Notes under the pieces: model-generated
What the model was told of the DNA's origin: nothing
Database searches by the model: none
The model's input: only the letters and a program-made list of their open reading frames with translations
In this document: in pieces, positions 44,437 through 57,235 of the stretch
Numbering within the stretch: the first letter of the stretch is position 1
Layout: each line of letters opens with the position of its first letter
NCBI GenBank assembly: GCA_016098155.1
Contig: JAAAJB010000131.1
Span: 1-64,000, forward strand
Direction of reading: 5' to 3'
Source of the DNA: Actinomortierella ambigua
Taxonomy: Eukaryota; Mortierellomycota; Mortierellomycetes; Mortierellales; Mortierellaceae
Length of the DNA: 64,000 nucleotides
Made by a program: the position numbers and the translations under genes

Positions 44437-47400
44437 TTAGGAAGAGCGACCTACAGACCGCGAGACCGATTCAAACAGCTTCTCAATATCGGGGTCAATG
44501 CGCGTAAAAGCGTGGTCCCAGAATGCATACCGCGGGTTCTTGATCAACTCAATGAACGTGATCAACAAACCCCACGGATGGGGGCGGTTGGCAATCAAAC
44601 GCTCCAGCAGCACTCGCGTCACCTGCTCCTTGATCGACTCTTGATGCGTCTCGTAGAACAGATACAACAACACCCGGCTGAAATAATGCGTGTGGCTGTT
44701 CGGGTACCGGAGCTGGTTCGCAATAGAGCTCAGGAACAAGTACCGTCCCTCCGCATCCAACTCTGTCACCAACTGCTGGAAGATATCCATCGACGCCGTC
44801 TGTGCAATAGGCGACGATGTCGTCGATCCCGATGCCGTGGTCGTCGACGTCGCTGCCGATGCTCCTTGCTGGCTCGACTTGGCCTGCAGCTGTCCAATAC
44901 CATGAATGCCAACATACAGCACCAGCGAATTGATCATCGGCACATTGTACTTGGACCCACTCGAAAACACATCGATCGCCGAAGGATCCGCCAACAGCGC
45001 CTCCTTCATGTGCTGCAAGAACGGCGCCGCCTCCCGCGTACGCAGGTAGTTGTCCACCTCGCGCTTGAACGCCGGCGTCAGGCTCGAAGTGTAATCCGAC
45101 AAAACACGCGGTGGCTGGTTAATCTCCGTCAACATATCCACCTTCAGGTTGGGTGTAAAGGGGTCCGGCAGACGCATGTTCCGTGGAAACGCACTCAGAA
45201 TCAAGTTCCGCAGCTGGATGCATGTTGGAGGAATCACATCGCAAAAGCTAAAATGATAATCGCACAGAAACTCGGGGAAATCATGCAGCAACACCAGCAA
45301 CACTCGCAGCGTGCCCTTGTACAACATCCGCGTCGACTCACGCATCTCTCCTGCCACCAGGAATGGCACCATGAATCGGAACAACGACACAAGCAGCTTC
45401 TGGAACGACGCCCAGCCGCGGCCATTCTCCGCCAACAACAATTTTGGCATGAATGCCCGGTGAGAAATGAGCGACAGCCATCCATACGTGAATCCTGGGA
45501 ACACCAAAGGCTGCAACGTCTGGAACGTGTTGCTAAAAGTGCCAAAAAGAGAGGTGGAGCAAAGGTGAGATGAGGATTAGAGTCAGTTTCCAGTGTGTTC
45601 TGTTTTCGTGAAGTGACAAAGGGAAGGGCAACTTGGGGGGCGATGGAGAGACTAGAAAAAAAAAGAGGAAGGAGAGCTTACCTGAACGCAGTCAAGATTT
45701 GAAAGTACATGGCGGGGCTTGACTCGTAGGTGGCCATCATCTCTGTCAAAAGGCCAGAGAACAGGCGAATGAACGGCTTTTGATTAAACTGACCACGGCG
45801 CTGCTCGTGTGCCTGAGCAAGGACAAGGACAATGATCGACAGCAAGGTGGTGAGGTAGGTGACCTTGGCGTTGTTGTTATTGACGCCCTGAGGATCCGAA
45901 TAATGCTTGACCAGCGTCACAATCAGACGCACAAAGGCATCCACGCCTTGGTAGGCGGCCACGGTGTTGGTTGCCTTGTATTTGATGTAGTTCTCAATGC
46001 TCATTTCAGTGCACACGCGGAAGAAGAGCGACGAAATCTCCTCACCCTTGAGCACACCCTGCTGCTGGATAGAGTTGATAAAGGCACCATACGCCTTCTC
46101 GTTCGAGGTAGGAAGCTGGTACACCCGAATCCACTCGGCAAAGATGAACGCGAGTTGCTCGCGGAGGATTGAGTTCTCGACCATCTCCTTGGAGGCTTCG
46201 CGAGGTGCCTGCGCGCGACGCCGAATATCCTCGATCAAGATCACGATGCTCTCCGCGGGCTTGCCACCGCGCTGGGCAATGCGGTTCAGAGCATTCAGCG
46301 AGTTGATAAACTCGTTCCTGTTGGCACAGGGGGGCTCGTTCAGTACACACTCGCGGATCAGCTTGACAGTGTAATCGACGACGCCAGGGCGACCAAATTC
46401 GATGAGCTTGGCGAGCTGAATGTCCTGATCAACCAGGTTGATGAGACCTGTCTTGATCAGAGCCACCGTGACGGGGACGTTGAATTTGCGGTCGTCGTCG
46501 GCATAGATAAGCCACTCGGTCACCTCCTTGGCAACCTTGTTCGAAAGCTCGCACAGGTGCTCCAAGAGAACCACGTAGACCTCGCGCGACAGGATCTGGT
46601 CCGTCTTGTACAACAGCTGGACAATCTTTTGCGAGAAAGTAAGCGCAATCTCATCCGGGTTATATGCCTGGGCAGGCAGCATGGCCACCAGACGGACCAA
46701 GACGCGGATATCGTGGTTGGCCGGAAGGTTGGCCCAGGAAATGTTGGGTGTGAGGCTGACCAGCTTGTCGAGCTCGCTAATGATCTGTGCAAACTTCTCA
46801 AGAACTTGATGCGCGGTCAAAGGAGCAGGCGCTGTCTCAAAGCCCATGTCTGCCGAAGGGAAGGGATAGCCTTGATGATTCTCGACACGCGCGCTCAGTG
46901 GGGTACGCAAGCCACGCTCAGAGTCGAAAGCTGGGGGCATGCTGCCGGGACGCAGGCGACCAAAGTCTTCATAGACACGCAGCTGCTGGGCAGTAAGACC
47001 TGGAGGCTTGATACGGAGGGGCTCTGGCAGGATGGCAGGATAGCGAGATGACTGGTACGTAGCCATATCGTAGTAAGGCTGGCCAGTACGCTCGCGATGT
47101 CTCTTGCGAGCGCTAAAGGCCGTGGCGAGGCTCTCCTCGATTTCAGGGATGGCCTTCTCCATAGCAGCCTTCTCAATCACGGAGCACGCGAGCTCCAAGT
47201 TGTCGTTGACAGTCATCATAATGGGCTGCTCAGGCATCGTCTGGTCGGTGTAACCATTCTGCAGGAACAGGGCACGCATAATGTTGGCCATGCTCACACG
47301 AAGGGGCTCCTTACAGGTGACAAGAGCAAGGCTACCAGCGAGGTTCTGCACCATAACGTGGGCGGCCTTCCGCATCTTCTCCTCGTTGGGCTCCATGGCA

Positions 47401-50400
47401 AAATCTTTGATGATCATCTCACGCGTTGAAATACCAGCAATCGTCACTGAACGATCAACAACCGGGGCAACAATCTCACGCACAGCCCGGTCAATGGCAA
47501 CATGGACAAGGCGACGGAGGTGGGGACGTTCGCTGAAAAAGGCTGGAGGGTTGAAGGTGACAAACGCAGCAAGGTTGGGGACCATCTCCATCGCCGCCGG
47601 ATCCTGTTGGGTGGCCGTCGCAGCAGCAGCCGGAGGGGGCTGCATGCCAGCTTGGACGGGCATTCTTGCAGAGGGGGCATAGCCACCCATCGAGAGACGC
47701 TCAAAGTCCTGTGTGAGTGTCGCGGGATGAGAAACAAGCTCCTGTGGTGGGCGGTCCTTGAGGATGCTGGTAGGCTCAATCTCTTTGAGGTCAATCGCCA
47801 AACTGTTGCACAAGACTTCAATCTCAAACTTGAGGTGCAGCTTCAGGTCCGCAAACTGGTAGAGCTCCACAAGAAGGCGCATAATGGCCATCAACCACGG
47901 GTTGGGGGGTCTGAACACTTTACTCCTGTTGCATTGCTCCAAGACCTTGCAAACGAAGGGGATGGCGACAATCAAACGGTTACTGTCGTAACCTTCAATA
48001 AGAAGTTCCTATAGCGAGGGAGATAAAAAAAAAAGGATAGAGAAAAAACGGTGAAGAGTGACACGTTAGTCCGTGCTGTCATATACATAAAGGAAAAACC
48101 ACACGGTGCATCGACAAGATCTACCACGCCCTGTAAAAGCCGGAGACATACCTTGAATGCCAAGTTCTTATGCTTGATGGGTCGGTTACGAGCCAGTGTC
48201 ATGCCACCCAGCCAGGATCCCAAGTTCTTCAGAAGAGTTCGATCGGAAGATGATTGCACCGTCTTTTCCGAATTGATCAGAATCTTGATGTTGGCATAGG
48301 TCTCGTGCAAAATGTGACGGTAGAGCATAGGGCTCTGCAGTCCATCGAGAAACCTGAGGTACAGTGCGTGGTAGTTGGGCTCGATACTGGCACGCTTGAC
48401 AACGATATAGTGGCTGAACCAGCGGTAGGCGCTCTCCTTCAACACTTCCCTCATCTCCTGCAGCTTTGTGTCAATGTTGTTTTGCGAGACATTGTTGATG
48501 ATGAACAGTATCTTGTCCTGGGTGCTCTCGCTGGGAATCTCATAGTCGATTTCGTCGCGAGCAATGAGAAGGGTATCCACGTTGAGCGATGTGAAAACTG
48601 GCGCCGGTGCGGAACGCGGAGTCGATGACGCAGGTTGCTGTTGCTGTTGGGCGGCCTGACGCTGAGAAGCATCTGTGGGCGACGAGCTATTGACTAGGGA
48701 GGCTGCACCAAAGTCTGCAGGGTTCACTCCATTACTGATGCCGGTAAGGGTATGTGCAAGGCTATCAGGTGCCGAGGCAGCTGCCGCCGTTGCTGACGGC
48801 AACACAGAATGGATGTACTGGATGATCTCTGGGTGAACTTCCTGGAGATGAGGGATCTGCAGCAGATGGGTGCAGTAAGTTGGCCATTCTTGAAGACGCG
48901 ACTGGAAGCGGCTGAGGGCTTGAGCACCAAAGTTGAACATCTTTGAGCCGGGAGGGTTGCGCAGAGCGTCAAGGATGTATCGCAACGCAATGCCAAGGGG
49001 GATATACGACACGAGCTGGTGCTGGATCAGAGCACCAAAGAGGTCGCTGGTAATGGCCAACTGGCGCTCACGGTAGGTGGGGAAAAAGCGGTACTCGTCA
49101 AAGAGATTGTGGATCATGCAGGCATAGATATCCTGTTCACGAAGGTTTGCCGAGTTCTTGAACTGCTGCAGCAACTCGACTATTTCAGGGATCGACAGCT
49201 CGCCACGATAGATCCGCCTGTAGTAGTCGTTCGTGATGGCCTCTACCTCTGCAGAAAAAGAGGTCTCGGCACCAGTCGCATTCTCCACTGCCGGCACAAC
49301 GGTCGCAAGCCGAGGATGGAGCTGCAGACAGGCATTGTGCACATCCCGCAGCAAGCCAGCATTCTCTGGTGAGATCTGTGATGACAACAGCACTCGCAAA
49401 AACACTGCAATCACCAAAATTGGCAGCTCCTTGCTCTCCGTGGCGCCATCGTATCGCGCATCGGGAACAATCCTCTCGCTGAGAAAGTCCAAACAAGCCC
49501 GCACAAAGATATCCTGACCAGTGGCACATCGGTTCTGCAACCAGATATCCAATGCCAACACCCCTCGCTGGGATGCCAGAACAGCAAGGTCAAGTGCAAA
49601 GCCGTACGACTTGACCTCGAGGACCTTGTTCAATATCTTGAGGTCGTCACACACCTTGAGAATCTGTGGTAATGTCGAGCGATCGCGATCGTACAGGTCA
49701 AAAAGACCGGTGACAAGGATGCCGTGGTTGAGCACGACGGGATGGCTCTGGACAAACCGTGCAGCGGGGCCGGCACTTGTGAGGTATGCTGGAAGCATCT
49801 TGGAAACGAGGTCTTGGTGGAGTGCGTTCCAAGGCGTCTTGAGCTGGACCAGTCCGAGGAAAACGAGTTCAGGTCTAGCCTTCAATCCAGCATCCAAGAT
49901 GGGCTTGGAATCCTCCTGGCTCTCACTGTCAGCGAGATTGACGATGGTCTCGATTAGGCTGAGAGTATTCCATGGGTCGTGTTCCGCCTCTGCTGCAAAT
50001 CTCTGGACGTCCTCTGGCGCCTGTGCAAGGTGCTCCATGGTATAGACTGGTATCGCTGACGCCCACTCGTTGCCAAGAAGAGGTGCGGGTGCGTTGATGG
50101 CCTCGCGAATCAACGATAGTTGACCACTAGTCTCTGTCCATTGACCCCAAAGGGCATCCAGAGGGAAGGGACGACTCTCCTAAGGTTCATAAATGGGGGG
50201 AAAAAAAGTAAGAAAAGTGATGATTCATCGTCTTTGCACTATAAACGACAAATGGCTATAAATTCAAACCTACCGAGACAGCAGCTCTGAAAGCATTGAC
50301 AATAAACTCCAATCCTGCAGCATCAAGGACTTTAAAATCTGGATAGTCCAGCGACTCGATGACTTTCGTCCACTCAAAAGGTGTGTTGGAGGCAGAGGCG

Positions 50401-51814
50401 AGGTTGTTGACAGTAGCAGCAAATGTCTTGAAGTCCCAGATGATATCGGCGCTCGACTTTGCTGGCTTGGAAACCATCATGCCCAGGACACGTGCAACCT
50501 GTTGCTCGGTAGGACAGGCAGATGTTGCGAGTCCTGCTTGCTTCAAAACATCCTGGACGCTAGAAGTTGACTTTGTGCATGTTGATCCAACCTCACGCAT
50601 TGTCCTAGCCAGGACAGCTGCTTCAGAGTTGTCGTTCATCTCGCTAGTAGAGCAATAGTAATATGACAGTAACAATGATAGTTTGCGCGTGAGTTGGACC
50701 AATAGATTAATTTAAAAAAAAAGGCATCGCAGGACGATGAGGAAAAGAGAAAGCCCTCACACACATAGGTGGATAAACAATACAGACCAGGGCTTGGCGA
50801 AAGGACATACCTAATATGATTGATGACGTCTGTTACTTGCTGAGGGACTTGGTCGTTATAGAGAGATTTGACAAAGATGGTGACAGGATCGCTGGATTCA
50901 CCCCAAAACTTGACAAGATTGGAGTCCAAAGATTCAACAAACTCGAGCTTGGCTTCAGGAGTTGACAGCTGTTCCTTCAGTAGGGCAGTATTAGCTTGAA
51001 TGACACGCTCCGCTGCAGATTACGAAGCGAGATTGCAGTGGCAAATGAAAAAAAGGTAAAGAGATTAGTCTTTCTCTTTCGCCACAAAGGTTCAAATCAA
51101 CGCGCAACGTGGTACCCCACCGTCGACATGCTTGGATTGCTAGGGCATGCAAGTTACCTTGTGAGACAAGTTCAGGCTTGGGTGAATAGAGGAGAGGAAG
51201 TGCTAGACGAATCTTTTCCAGGGGTTTGATCTGAATGCTCTTAGCAAATGCCTCAAAGTCAAAGTTCTTGAGGACCTCACTCTTCTCTGATGAGCTAACC
51301 GCGTCGCAGAAGAGATAGGCGGTGGACTGGGTACGTGTGAGGTCCTGGAGTTGCTCAACTAGCAGGCGGTGGACAGGAGAGCCTTCGTAGGTAGATGACT
51401 TGTTCCCGGTCTGCCACGCCAAGACGATACGACGGAGGAAATGAAGGTACACGCTCTTGCCGTTGTCTTCGTAAAGCTATTAGTGAGCGTTGACAATGAG
51501 CAGCGAGAATGAAATAAAAGAACATGAAGAGGGAACAGAGTGGGTTAATCAGTTGCATTCTTCCAGTGGTGAGTTGATTTTTTTTTTCTCTTTGGGTTGT
51601 TGTGAATCAAGACAGGATTGTGAGCATGGTAGTGACTTACAGTGCGGATCTCTGCGACACTGCGAGCGTAAGTGTTGTCGGAGAGGGTGGAGAGGAGGAC
51701 GCCAACCTGGGCCTTGACGATATTGAGGAAGCTGGATTTCTTGGACAGGAGACTCAACCTGGACGAAGGAGGCGTAGGTTGACTGGAGTTGGATGATTTA
51801 TCTTCAGTGCTCAT
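44437..51814 (-). CDS. NOT1: CCR4-NOT complex scaffold subunit NOT1 (CNOT1)
   Basis: Central scaffold of the CCR4-NOT deadenylase, which shortens mRNA poly(A) tails in the cytosol. Seven exons: 51814-51641, 51476-51158, 51012-50811, 50643-50274, 50179-48152, 48008-45682, 45532-44437. All are GT-AG and in phase; 6516 nt, 2171 aa, close to yeast Not1 and a little shorter than human CNOT1. From the N-terminus: a short Ser-rich leader, HEAT-like helices, the MIF4G domain that binds CAF1 (about 880-1100, including [29 protein letters not shown] and [11 protein letters not shown]), the DUF3819 segment that contacts CAF40/CNOT9 (about 1180-1420, RREIVAP-like [16 protein letters not shown] and [16 protein letters not shown]), and the C-terminal Not1 domain that binds NOT2/NOT3 (about 1800-2171, [15 protein letters not shown] and [19 protein letters not shown]). 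Start chosen at MSTEDKSS; an in-frame TTG lies just upstream. Nothing odd in the sequence. Confidence 0.97.
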
Positions 51815-52532
51815 GCTGAACAAGGGTACATGATGTGCACTTGACAGAGATGTTCAGAGAGGTGTAGGCTGCTGCCGGTGCTGCTCCTGCTGGTGATGCA
51901 CGACTGCGCTGTGTGGGTGTGGAATCGAAGAAGGGACAGGGGCAGGGAAGCGCGCAATGAGGAGGGACGGAAGGAAGATGGAGGATGATGGGAGGATGGG
52001 GATGGAGGAAACAGCCGCGACCCGCTCTGTGATGTGTGTGTGAGTAAGTGTGAGAGAAGAAAAAGAGAGAGAGAGAAGCGTCGTTCGTAAGTGGCGCCCA
52101 ATTGGGCACCACAACTGTGACGTATCAGCAGAAATTTGGAGGTGTGCATTTTGCTAACCTGTTGCCATCTTTGGACAACCTCCCTGTTCCCTCACCGAAC
52201 ATTTTTATTTTGGATCGAGCACCGTGTTGTTGACCTTTCCTTCCCCTCCCTTTCTTTTCTTACACCTCATGCTCGCGGCTTCGGATACTATGGTTTGAAT
52301 TCGGATCGAATGAATGGGATATGTTGATTTTTTTTCTTTATATGTTTGTTTGGTGGGGAGATATGCTCGCCCGCACTGCCTCTCACCACCTCTGCGGCAA
52401 GGCATCATTCTGGATGCATGCACCCACTTCTATAGGAGACTGTTTTGATAGGACATGGGCAGCTTTAAGAACGGTTGGGTATGGAAAAAGAAGGGAAAAT
52501 AAGGGTTCGCAGGACCACAGGCACAGATTCGT
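51815..52532. promoter_or_regulatory. NOT1 promoter and Spp2 3' region
   Basis: NOT1 starts at its left edge and Spp2 ends at its right edge, both on the minus strand. GA/CT-rich tracts lie upstream of NOT1 (51960-52080). No separate gene is supported; the overlapping Ser/His-rich minus-strand frames look like low-complexity shadows. Confidence 0.5.
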
Positions 52533-54119
52533 TCACCGGCGATCCCGCACTGAGTCGTGACCACTACGTTCTCGGTCTCTCTCGCGATGTCGATCACTCT
52601 CTCGGTCTCGGTCATACCGGTCACTGCCCCTGTACCTATCTCTGTCACGGTAGTCTCGCTCACTACGGTTGCGATCTGAGCGTTCTGACTGCCTGTCATG
52701 GTCTCGATCCCTGTCGCGGTCTCGTTGGTGACCCTGGTCTCGGTATCTCTCGCGACTGCGATCTCGCCCCCGGTCTCTGTCTCTATCTCTGTCTCGATCT
52801 CTGCCTCTGTCTCGGTCCTGCCTCCGATCCTGCTCGCGCTCCTTGGATCGTTCCGAGTAACGGTCTTGTGTCCCAGGACGCCGCTCTTCCTTTTCGTCTC
52901 TTGGATTTGCAGGAGCTGCCAAAGGGGATGACCGCGATGACGAGCGATCAGGCACCCGGACTGGCGCAGGCTGTCGCGACTCTCCAGGCTTAATGTATTT
53001 TTTTGTGACAGGCTCAGGCTCCTTCGGTTTTGCTCCCAATCCAAGCAGTGCTGGTCGTTGATGGTAGAGTACTCTAATGGTGGATTGGGCACGATTGTAT
53101 GAACGAAATAAACATGTATTAGTACCTTCAAACGATGATATGTATAACATAGCATTAGGCACAGACACACGAAATGACACATACGGGGAAGAACCCTTCT
53201 CGGTTCCTTTCCAGCCCATGCCTCGAAGCAATGCCGCACCAAACTCCTCCACTGGTACCCTGTCGTAGTCATCGAGCGTTGCTTCATCAGGCAGGTGGTC
53301 CAGATCCTTTTGAAATGCATCCAGGTCGTCGCCACGGATGTTTTCTTGCCGTCCAAGCATTAATTCTGGTTGGCTTCCTGTTGTGGATCTTCCAAGAGCA
53401 CCTACGATTCACGTCATCAATCATCCGTATGAAGGGTTAATACTTTTGAAATCACCTCACCATACGCGACGCACAAACATCACAACAAATTCCAATTGAC
53501 ATACCCAACTCGAGCTTCCTAATAGCTTGTTCCTCAAGAGTCTCTTCCTTCGCTTCCATGACAACCTCCACTTCGCTTACAATCGTTTTTTCCTCGACTG
53601 GGGCGTCTACACCATCCTGATCTGAAGGTGACTCTTTCCTGGGTCGCTTCGAGAGTTGCAGACCGTACTGAATCTCTGTCGTCAATGTCTCTGTCACCTG
53701 AACAGGTTTGTTGAGACTCCCCTCAGGCATGTAGAGTTTTTTCCGCTTGGCAAGGGCTTGCTGCCTCCAGTCAACGTTCTCCTCCAAGGGGATGACGAGT
53801 GGTCCTTTCTCCTCCTTTTTCACCAAGCTAAGCAGGAGGATTCATAGAAAAAACGTTAGTTACCTGCAAAACGTCGATTCCATCCTCGTCAACAACAGCC
53901 GCGCATGCTGTGTCGGTACTGTGGTTACCTTTCAACTTTGTTGCCTTCGAATCCCTTAATGAGCTCGTCTTGCGGACCTACCGGTTTGTCGTCCGTGGCG
54001 GAACCAAACGCTGAAGGTTTGCTCATTACTGGGGGCTTTTTTGCTGGGCCTTTGGTCATGCCAAACGACAGCTTGACCGGTGTCGATGCTCCTGTTCCAT
54101 TGCTGTCATTGGACGCCAT
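52533..54119 (-). CDS. SPP2: Spliceosomal G-patch protein Spp2 (GPKOW family)
   Basis: Nuclear splicing factor that activates the DEAH helicase Prp2 through its G-patch. Four exons, 54119-53929, 53827-53505, 53401-53185 and 53073-52533, 1272 nt in phase, 423 aa. Visible: an N-terminal LSFGMTKGP and LIKGFEGNKVE; a mid segment WRQQALAKRKK; the G-patch core VEEFGAALLRGMGWKGTEKG, followed across intron 3 by HQRPALLGLGAKPKEPE, which is the typical Spp2/GPKOW form; and a long C-terminal RD/RS-like dipeptide tail (about 130 residues of Arg-Asp and Arg-Glu). No KOW domain is visible, as in yeast Spp2, although the tail is longer. It is divergent from Sus1, sharing a 166-bp promoter. Confidence 0.85.
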
Positions 54120-54285
54120 AACTGAGGGTGAGCGGATTAGGACGAAGAAAAAAAAGGCATGCATCTCGTACGACAACGGTCTTAAAGTCTTGAACTGTGA
54201 TGGTGGCGAAGCAAAGCCACTTGAACGATGTTCGGCTGAAGCTTTTTCTGCATCTCACAACCGACTCATCTCTCAACTACACACA
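54120..54285. promoter_or_regulatory. 166-bp bidirectional promoter between SPP2 and SUS1
   Basis: The two start codons face outward only 166 bp apart, so promoters and 5' UTRs of both genes must share this interval. No upstream ATG-led frame of note. Confidence 0.65.
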
Positions 54286-54892
54286 ATGTCCGCGTCGAAT
54301 GACCAGCTTCGTGCAAACCTGCATCGAGAACTCGTCGAATCGGGAAAGCGCGACCAGTACGACATTCGGCCTCGTTGTCAAGGCATGGACATCTCGCATC
54401 TTGAAAGGCGAACTACTAAACCCCGAGACCTTTGTATCCGAACCAAATCAATCTATCTAGGCTGGTCGAGTTGCTCAGGACTCGGCTTATCGAGTCAGGA
54501 TGGCGAGACGATATCAAGGACTACACCAGAGGCACGGAAGGATGCTTGATCTTCTTGCAGGAAAAAAAAACAAGCTAAAGGGTAGAGGCAATGGCCATAC
54601 CATAGACCCCCTGTTTGTTCCTAACATCTCTTTCTTTCGATGGGCATCCTAATAGACATCCTCCGATCCAAGGAGAAGATCCCGTCGGTGGATGACCTGA
54701 TCGTACAAGTGAATCCACACGCTCGAGGTAATGACGCGCACATAGCATGGATATGAAAGCGAAAAGCCGTCCTCAATACCGCGTGTGATAGACGACTGAT
54801 TCTGTCCTCACTCTCTGTTAGCCACCGTTCCGGACAGGGTCAAGGCCGAGCTTCTCAGGGATATCAGCGCATTTATCGAGGACGCTCTTTAG
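54286..54892 (+). CDS. SUS1: Sus1/ENY2, subunit of SAGA deubiquitinase module and TREX-2
   Basis: Small nuclear protein shared by the SAGA histone H2B deubiquitinase module and the TREX-2 mRNA export complex at the nuclear pore. Four exons: 54286-54356, 54461-54531, 54656-54727 and 54822-54892; 285 nt, 94 aa, the usual size. Order of visible motifs: LRANLHRELVESGKRDQLVE, LLRTRLIESGWRDDIKDYTR, SVDDLIVQVNPHARATVPD and VKAELLRDISAFIEDAL, all typical of ENY2. Intron 1 uses GTACGA and intron 3 GTAATG. Intron 2 must use a GC donor (AGAG|GCACGG) with acceptor TAATAG, since only this keeps frame and family sequence. Reading through intron 1 or 2 meets a stop or leaves the family match. Each exon is 71-72 nt. 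Confidence 0.93.
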
Positions 54893-55978
54893 ACACCATT
54901 CACAGCCATCCACACCATCCACACCACCCACTCACCCCTCTCTCGCCTCCAACCTCAACCTTCTTTTTTGTACAATACATTTTGAGAGTGTGATCAATTG
55001 TGGCGGTGCAACAAAAGGGGCTGTGCGGGGATTTTTACGTTCAAGGAGGGGGAGACGACATGTACGAAATTTTTTTGTTGGGGGAACTCGAACACAATTC
55101 AGCTTGGTCAGACAAAGCTTCAGTTGCCAACACTTGTAGGATCTCAGATAACACATCTTACCCTCCCACTCTTGGATTGCACGAGCGGCACACGCCTGCC
55201 GGTTCAAACGGCTTTCATCATGAACACCTCTTTTTTTTTCTAAAACTCTTTGTCTTTTGAGAATAGGAGACTGAACCAATGTCAGCCTCGCTCCCAAGCT
55301 GGAAGGAACGTTGAGAGCCTTCAAAGTCTCAGTAGTGTACTTGATCAGATTGAAGACCGAGAAGGAAACAGGTGGCCCCAACGGCCATGTGTGTAAGTCG
55401 TAATACGACCAACCATTTGTCTGGGCATTCCGGAATCCCATCTCATGTGCACATATGCTAGTGTCTTTTTCTCCACCCCAAACTCTCCCTTCCCTCCCCT
55501 TCCAAGGGATAGCGGATCGCTGCAGTTTTCTGTATTACACTTTAGAGTTGTAGCCGATTGTAGGGGTTGGGGTCAAGGCGGAGGGAGGGGTTCTCCACCT
55601 TCCTATTTGATCGGCCTTATTAATTTTTTTTGCAACACAGAGGGGGTCAGTATCCCACCAAGTCTGTAGGAACGCCTCTCTCTTATCCTACGCTTTGATT
55701 GGCCACTCATATCTGAAATGGCGGGGGAAATGCCCTGAGGTCTTGTCTTGTAGGGGGACTTGGCTGTCGGACAACAAGCAACACCTTTCCTTTGCAGAAC
55801 AAGTCTCACAACCAGGAACGCCTTAAATACCTCGACCCTGTGCCTTGTTTATTTTTTTTTCCTTCTTCCTCCACTTCCCCTCTCCACCTTATACTGGTTG
55901 ATAGTTAGGTCACCACATTCCTGTTGCTCCATACACCACTCCACTCTTTCTCTATCTCCTCACACAGACCCATCAACA
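54893..55978 (-). other. Intergenic, with a doubtful 169-aa minus-strand frame
   Basis: From an ATG at 55441 the minus strand is open to 54932. The first 55 residues (WSYYDLHTWPLGPPVSFSVF, TETLKALNVPSSLGARL) look more protein-like than the Lys/Arg/Cys-rich remainder. I see no domain and no good splice site, and it lies close to the 3' end of SUS1 on the opposite strand. It could be a short gene, an antisense transcript or chance. The part from 55445 to 55978 holds the elongase promoter and 5' UTR. Confidence 0.3.
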
Positions 55979-57235
55979 ATGGAGCCAGGACCTATGCCCG
56001 CCGGCATTCCCTTCCCGGAGTACTATGACTTCTTCATGAACTGGAAGACGCCTCTGGCCATTGCTGCCACCTACACTGCTGCCGTCACCCTGTTCAACCC
56101 CAAGGTCGGCAAGGTCTCGCGTGTGGTCGCCAAGTCGACCAACGCCAAGCCCGCTGAGAAGACTCAGTCCGGCATTGCCATGACTGCCTTTGTCTTTGTC
56201 CACAACCTGATCCTCTGCATCTACTCGGGCATCACCTTCTACTACATGTTCCCTGCCTTGGTCCGGAACTTTGCCACTCACTCGCTCCATGGCGCTGTAA
56301 GTTTTTTTTTTTTTTTTTTTTTTTTTTGCTATTACTATATCTGCTTGTCTTTTCCTTAGAGTCTACGTCTATGTGTTGAAAAAAAAATACAGGGGAAGTC
56401 AGGAAGACTATTTATCAATTCCAGTACAACCCCAGCAAAAGAAAAAAAGAAGAAAAAACAAGGACCGGCCACCATCAAATCGTAAACACAGACCAACAAC
56501 ATAGCGCGAGAACAGGATGGACATAGATCGCTCGTAATTTGGTCTACAGACAACCCACTATCGTAGCTCGAGCTTGTCAACTTAATTTTTTTTTTGGGGG
56601 GGGGGACAACACAAAAAGAGCACTCGCTCAGCGGTTGCAGTAACAGCAGTCAGGGCCAACAGTCACACTCCCCAGTTTTTGGGGGGCAACAAGAAAGAGA
56701 GACTAACATACCCCGCTTGCCCCGTGTATAGTACTGTGACACCGACCGCTCGTTCTGGAACAACGCCCTTGGTTACTGGGGCTACCTCTTCTATCTGTCC
56801 AAGTTCTACGAGGTCATTGACACCATCATCATCATCCTCAAGGGCCGTCGTTCGTCGCTGCTGCAGACCTACCACCATGCCGGTGCCATGATCACCATGT
56901 GGTCCGGCATCCACTACCAGGCCACCCCGATCTGGATTTTCGTCGTCTTCAACTCGTTTATCCACACCATCATGTACGCCTACTACGCCGCCACCTCCAT
57001 CGGTCTCCATCCCCCAGGCAAGAAGTATCTCACTTCCATGCAGATTTCTCAGTTCCTCGTCGGCATTACCATCGCCGTCTCCTACCTCTTCGTCCCTGGC
57101 TGCTTGCCCACCAAGGGCATGCAGATGGCCGTCTGGATTAACGTCGGCTACCTCTTCCCGCTGACCTACTTGTTTGTCGACTTTGCTAAGCGCACCTACT
57201 CCAAGCGCCTCGCTGCCGCCAAGAAGGCTCAATAA
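55979..57235 (+). CDS. MALCE1: ELO-family fatty-acid elongase, MALCE1-like
   Basis: Condensing enzyme of microsomal fatty-acid elongation: joins acyl-CoA and malonyl-CoA in the ER membrane to lengthen chains by two carbons. Two exons, 55979-56296 and 56732-57235, 273 aa. The text is close to Mortierella alpina MALCE1 throughout (MPAGIPFPEYYDFFMNWKTP, LGYWGYLFYLSKFYEVIDT, WINVGYLFPLTYLFVDFAKR), as I recall that protein; MALCE1 acts mainly on C16-C18 acyl chains. The ELO histidine box is QTYHHAG, and LSKFYEVIDT and NSFIHTIMYAYY are the other family signatures. About seven hydrophobic helices and a C-terminal basic ER-type tail (KKAQ). The 435-nt intron is long for the region and carries a run of 23 T after the donor. 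Nothing suggests loss of function. Confidence 0.95.

Noticed and set aside
44512..45573. 353-aa plus-strand frame over NOT1
   Set aside because: Antisense shadow of a clearly coding NOT1 exon.
52430..53356. Alternative 308-aa minus frame over Spp2
   Set aside because: It is the shifted frame of the Arg-Asp dipeptide tail; the spliced G-patch frame explains the region.
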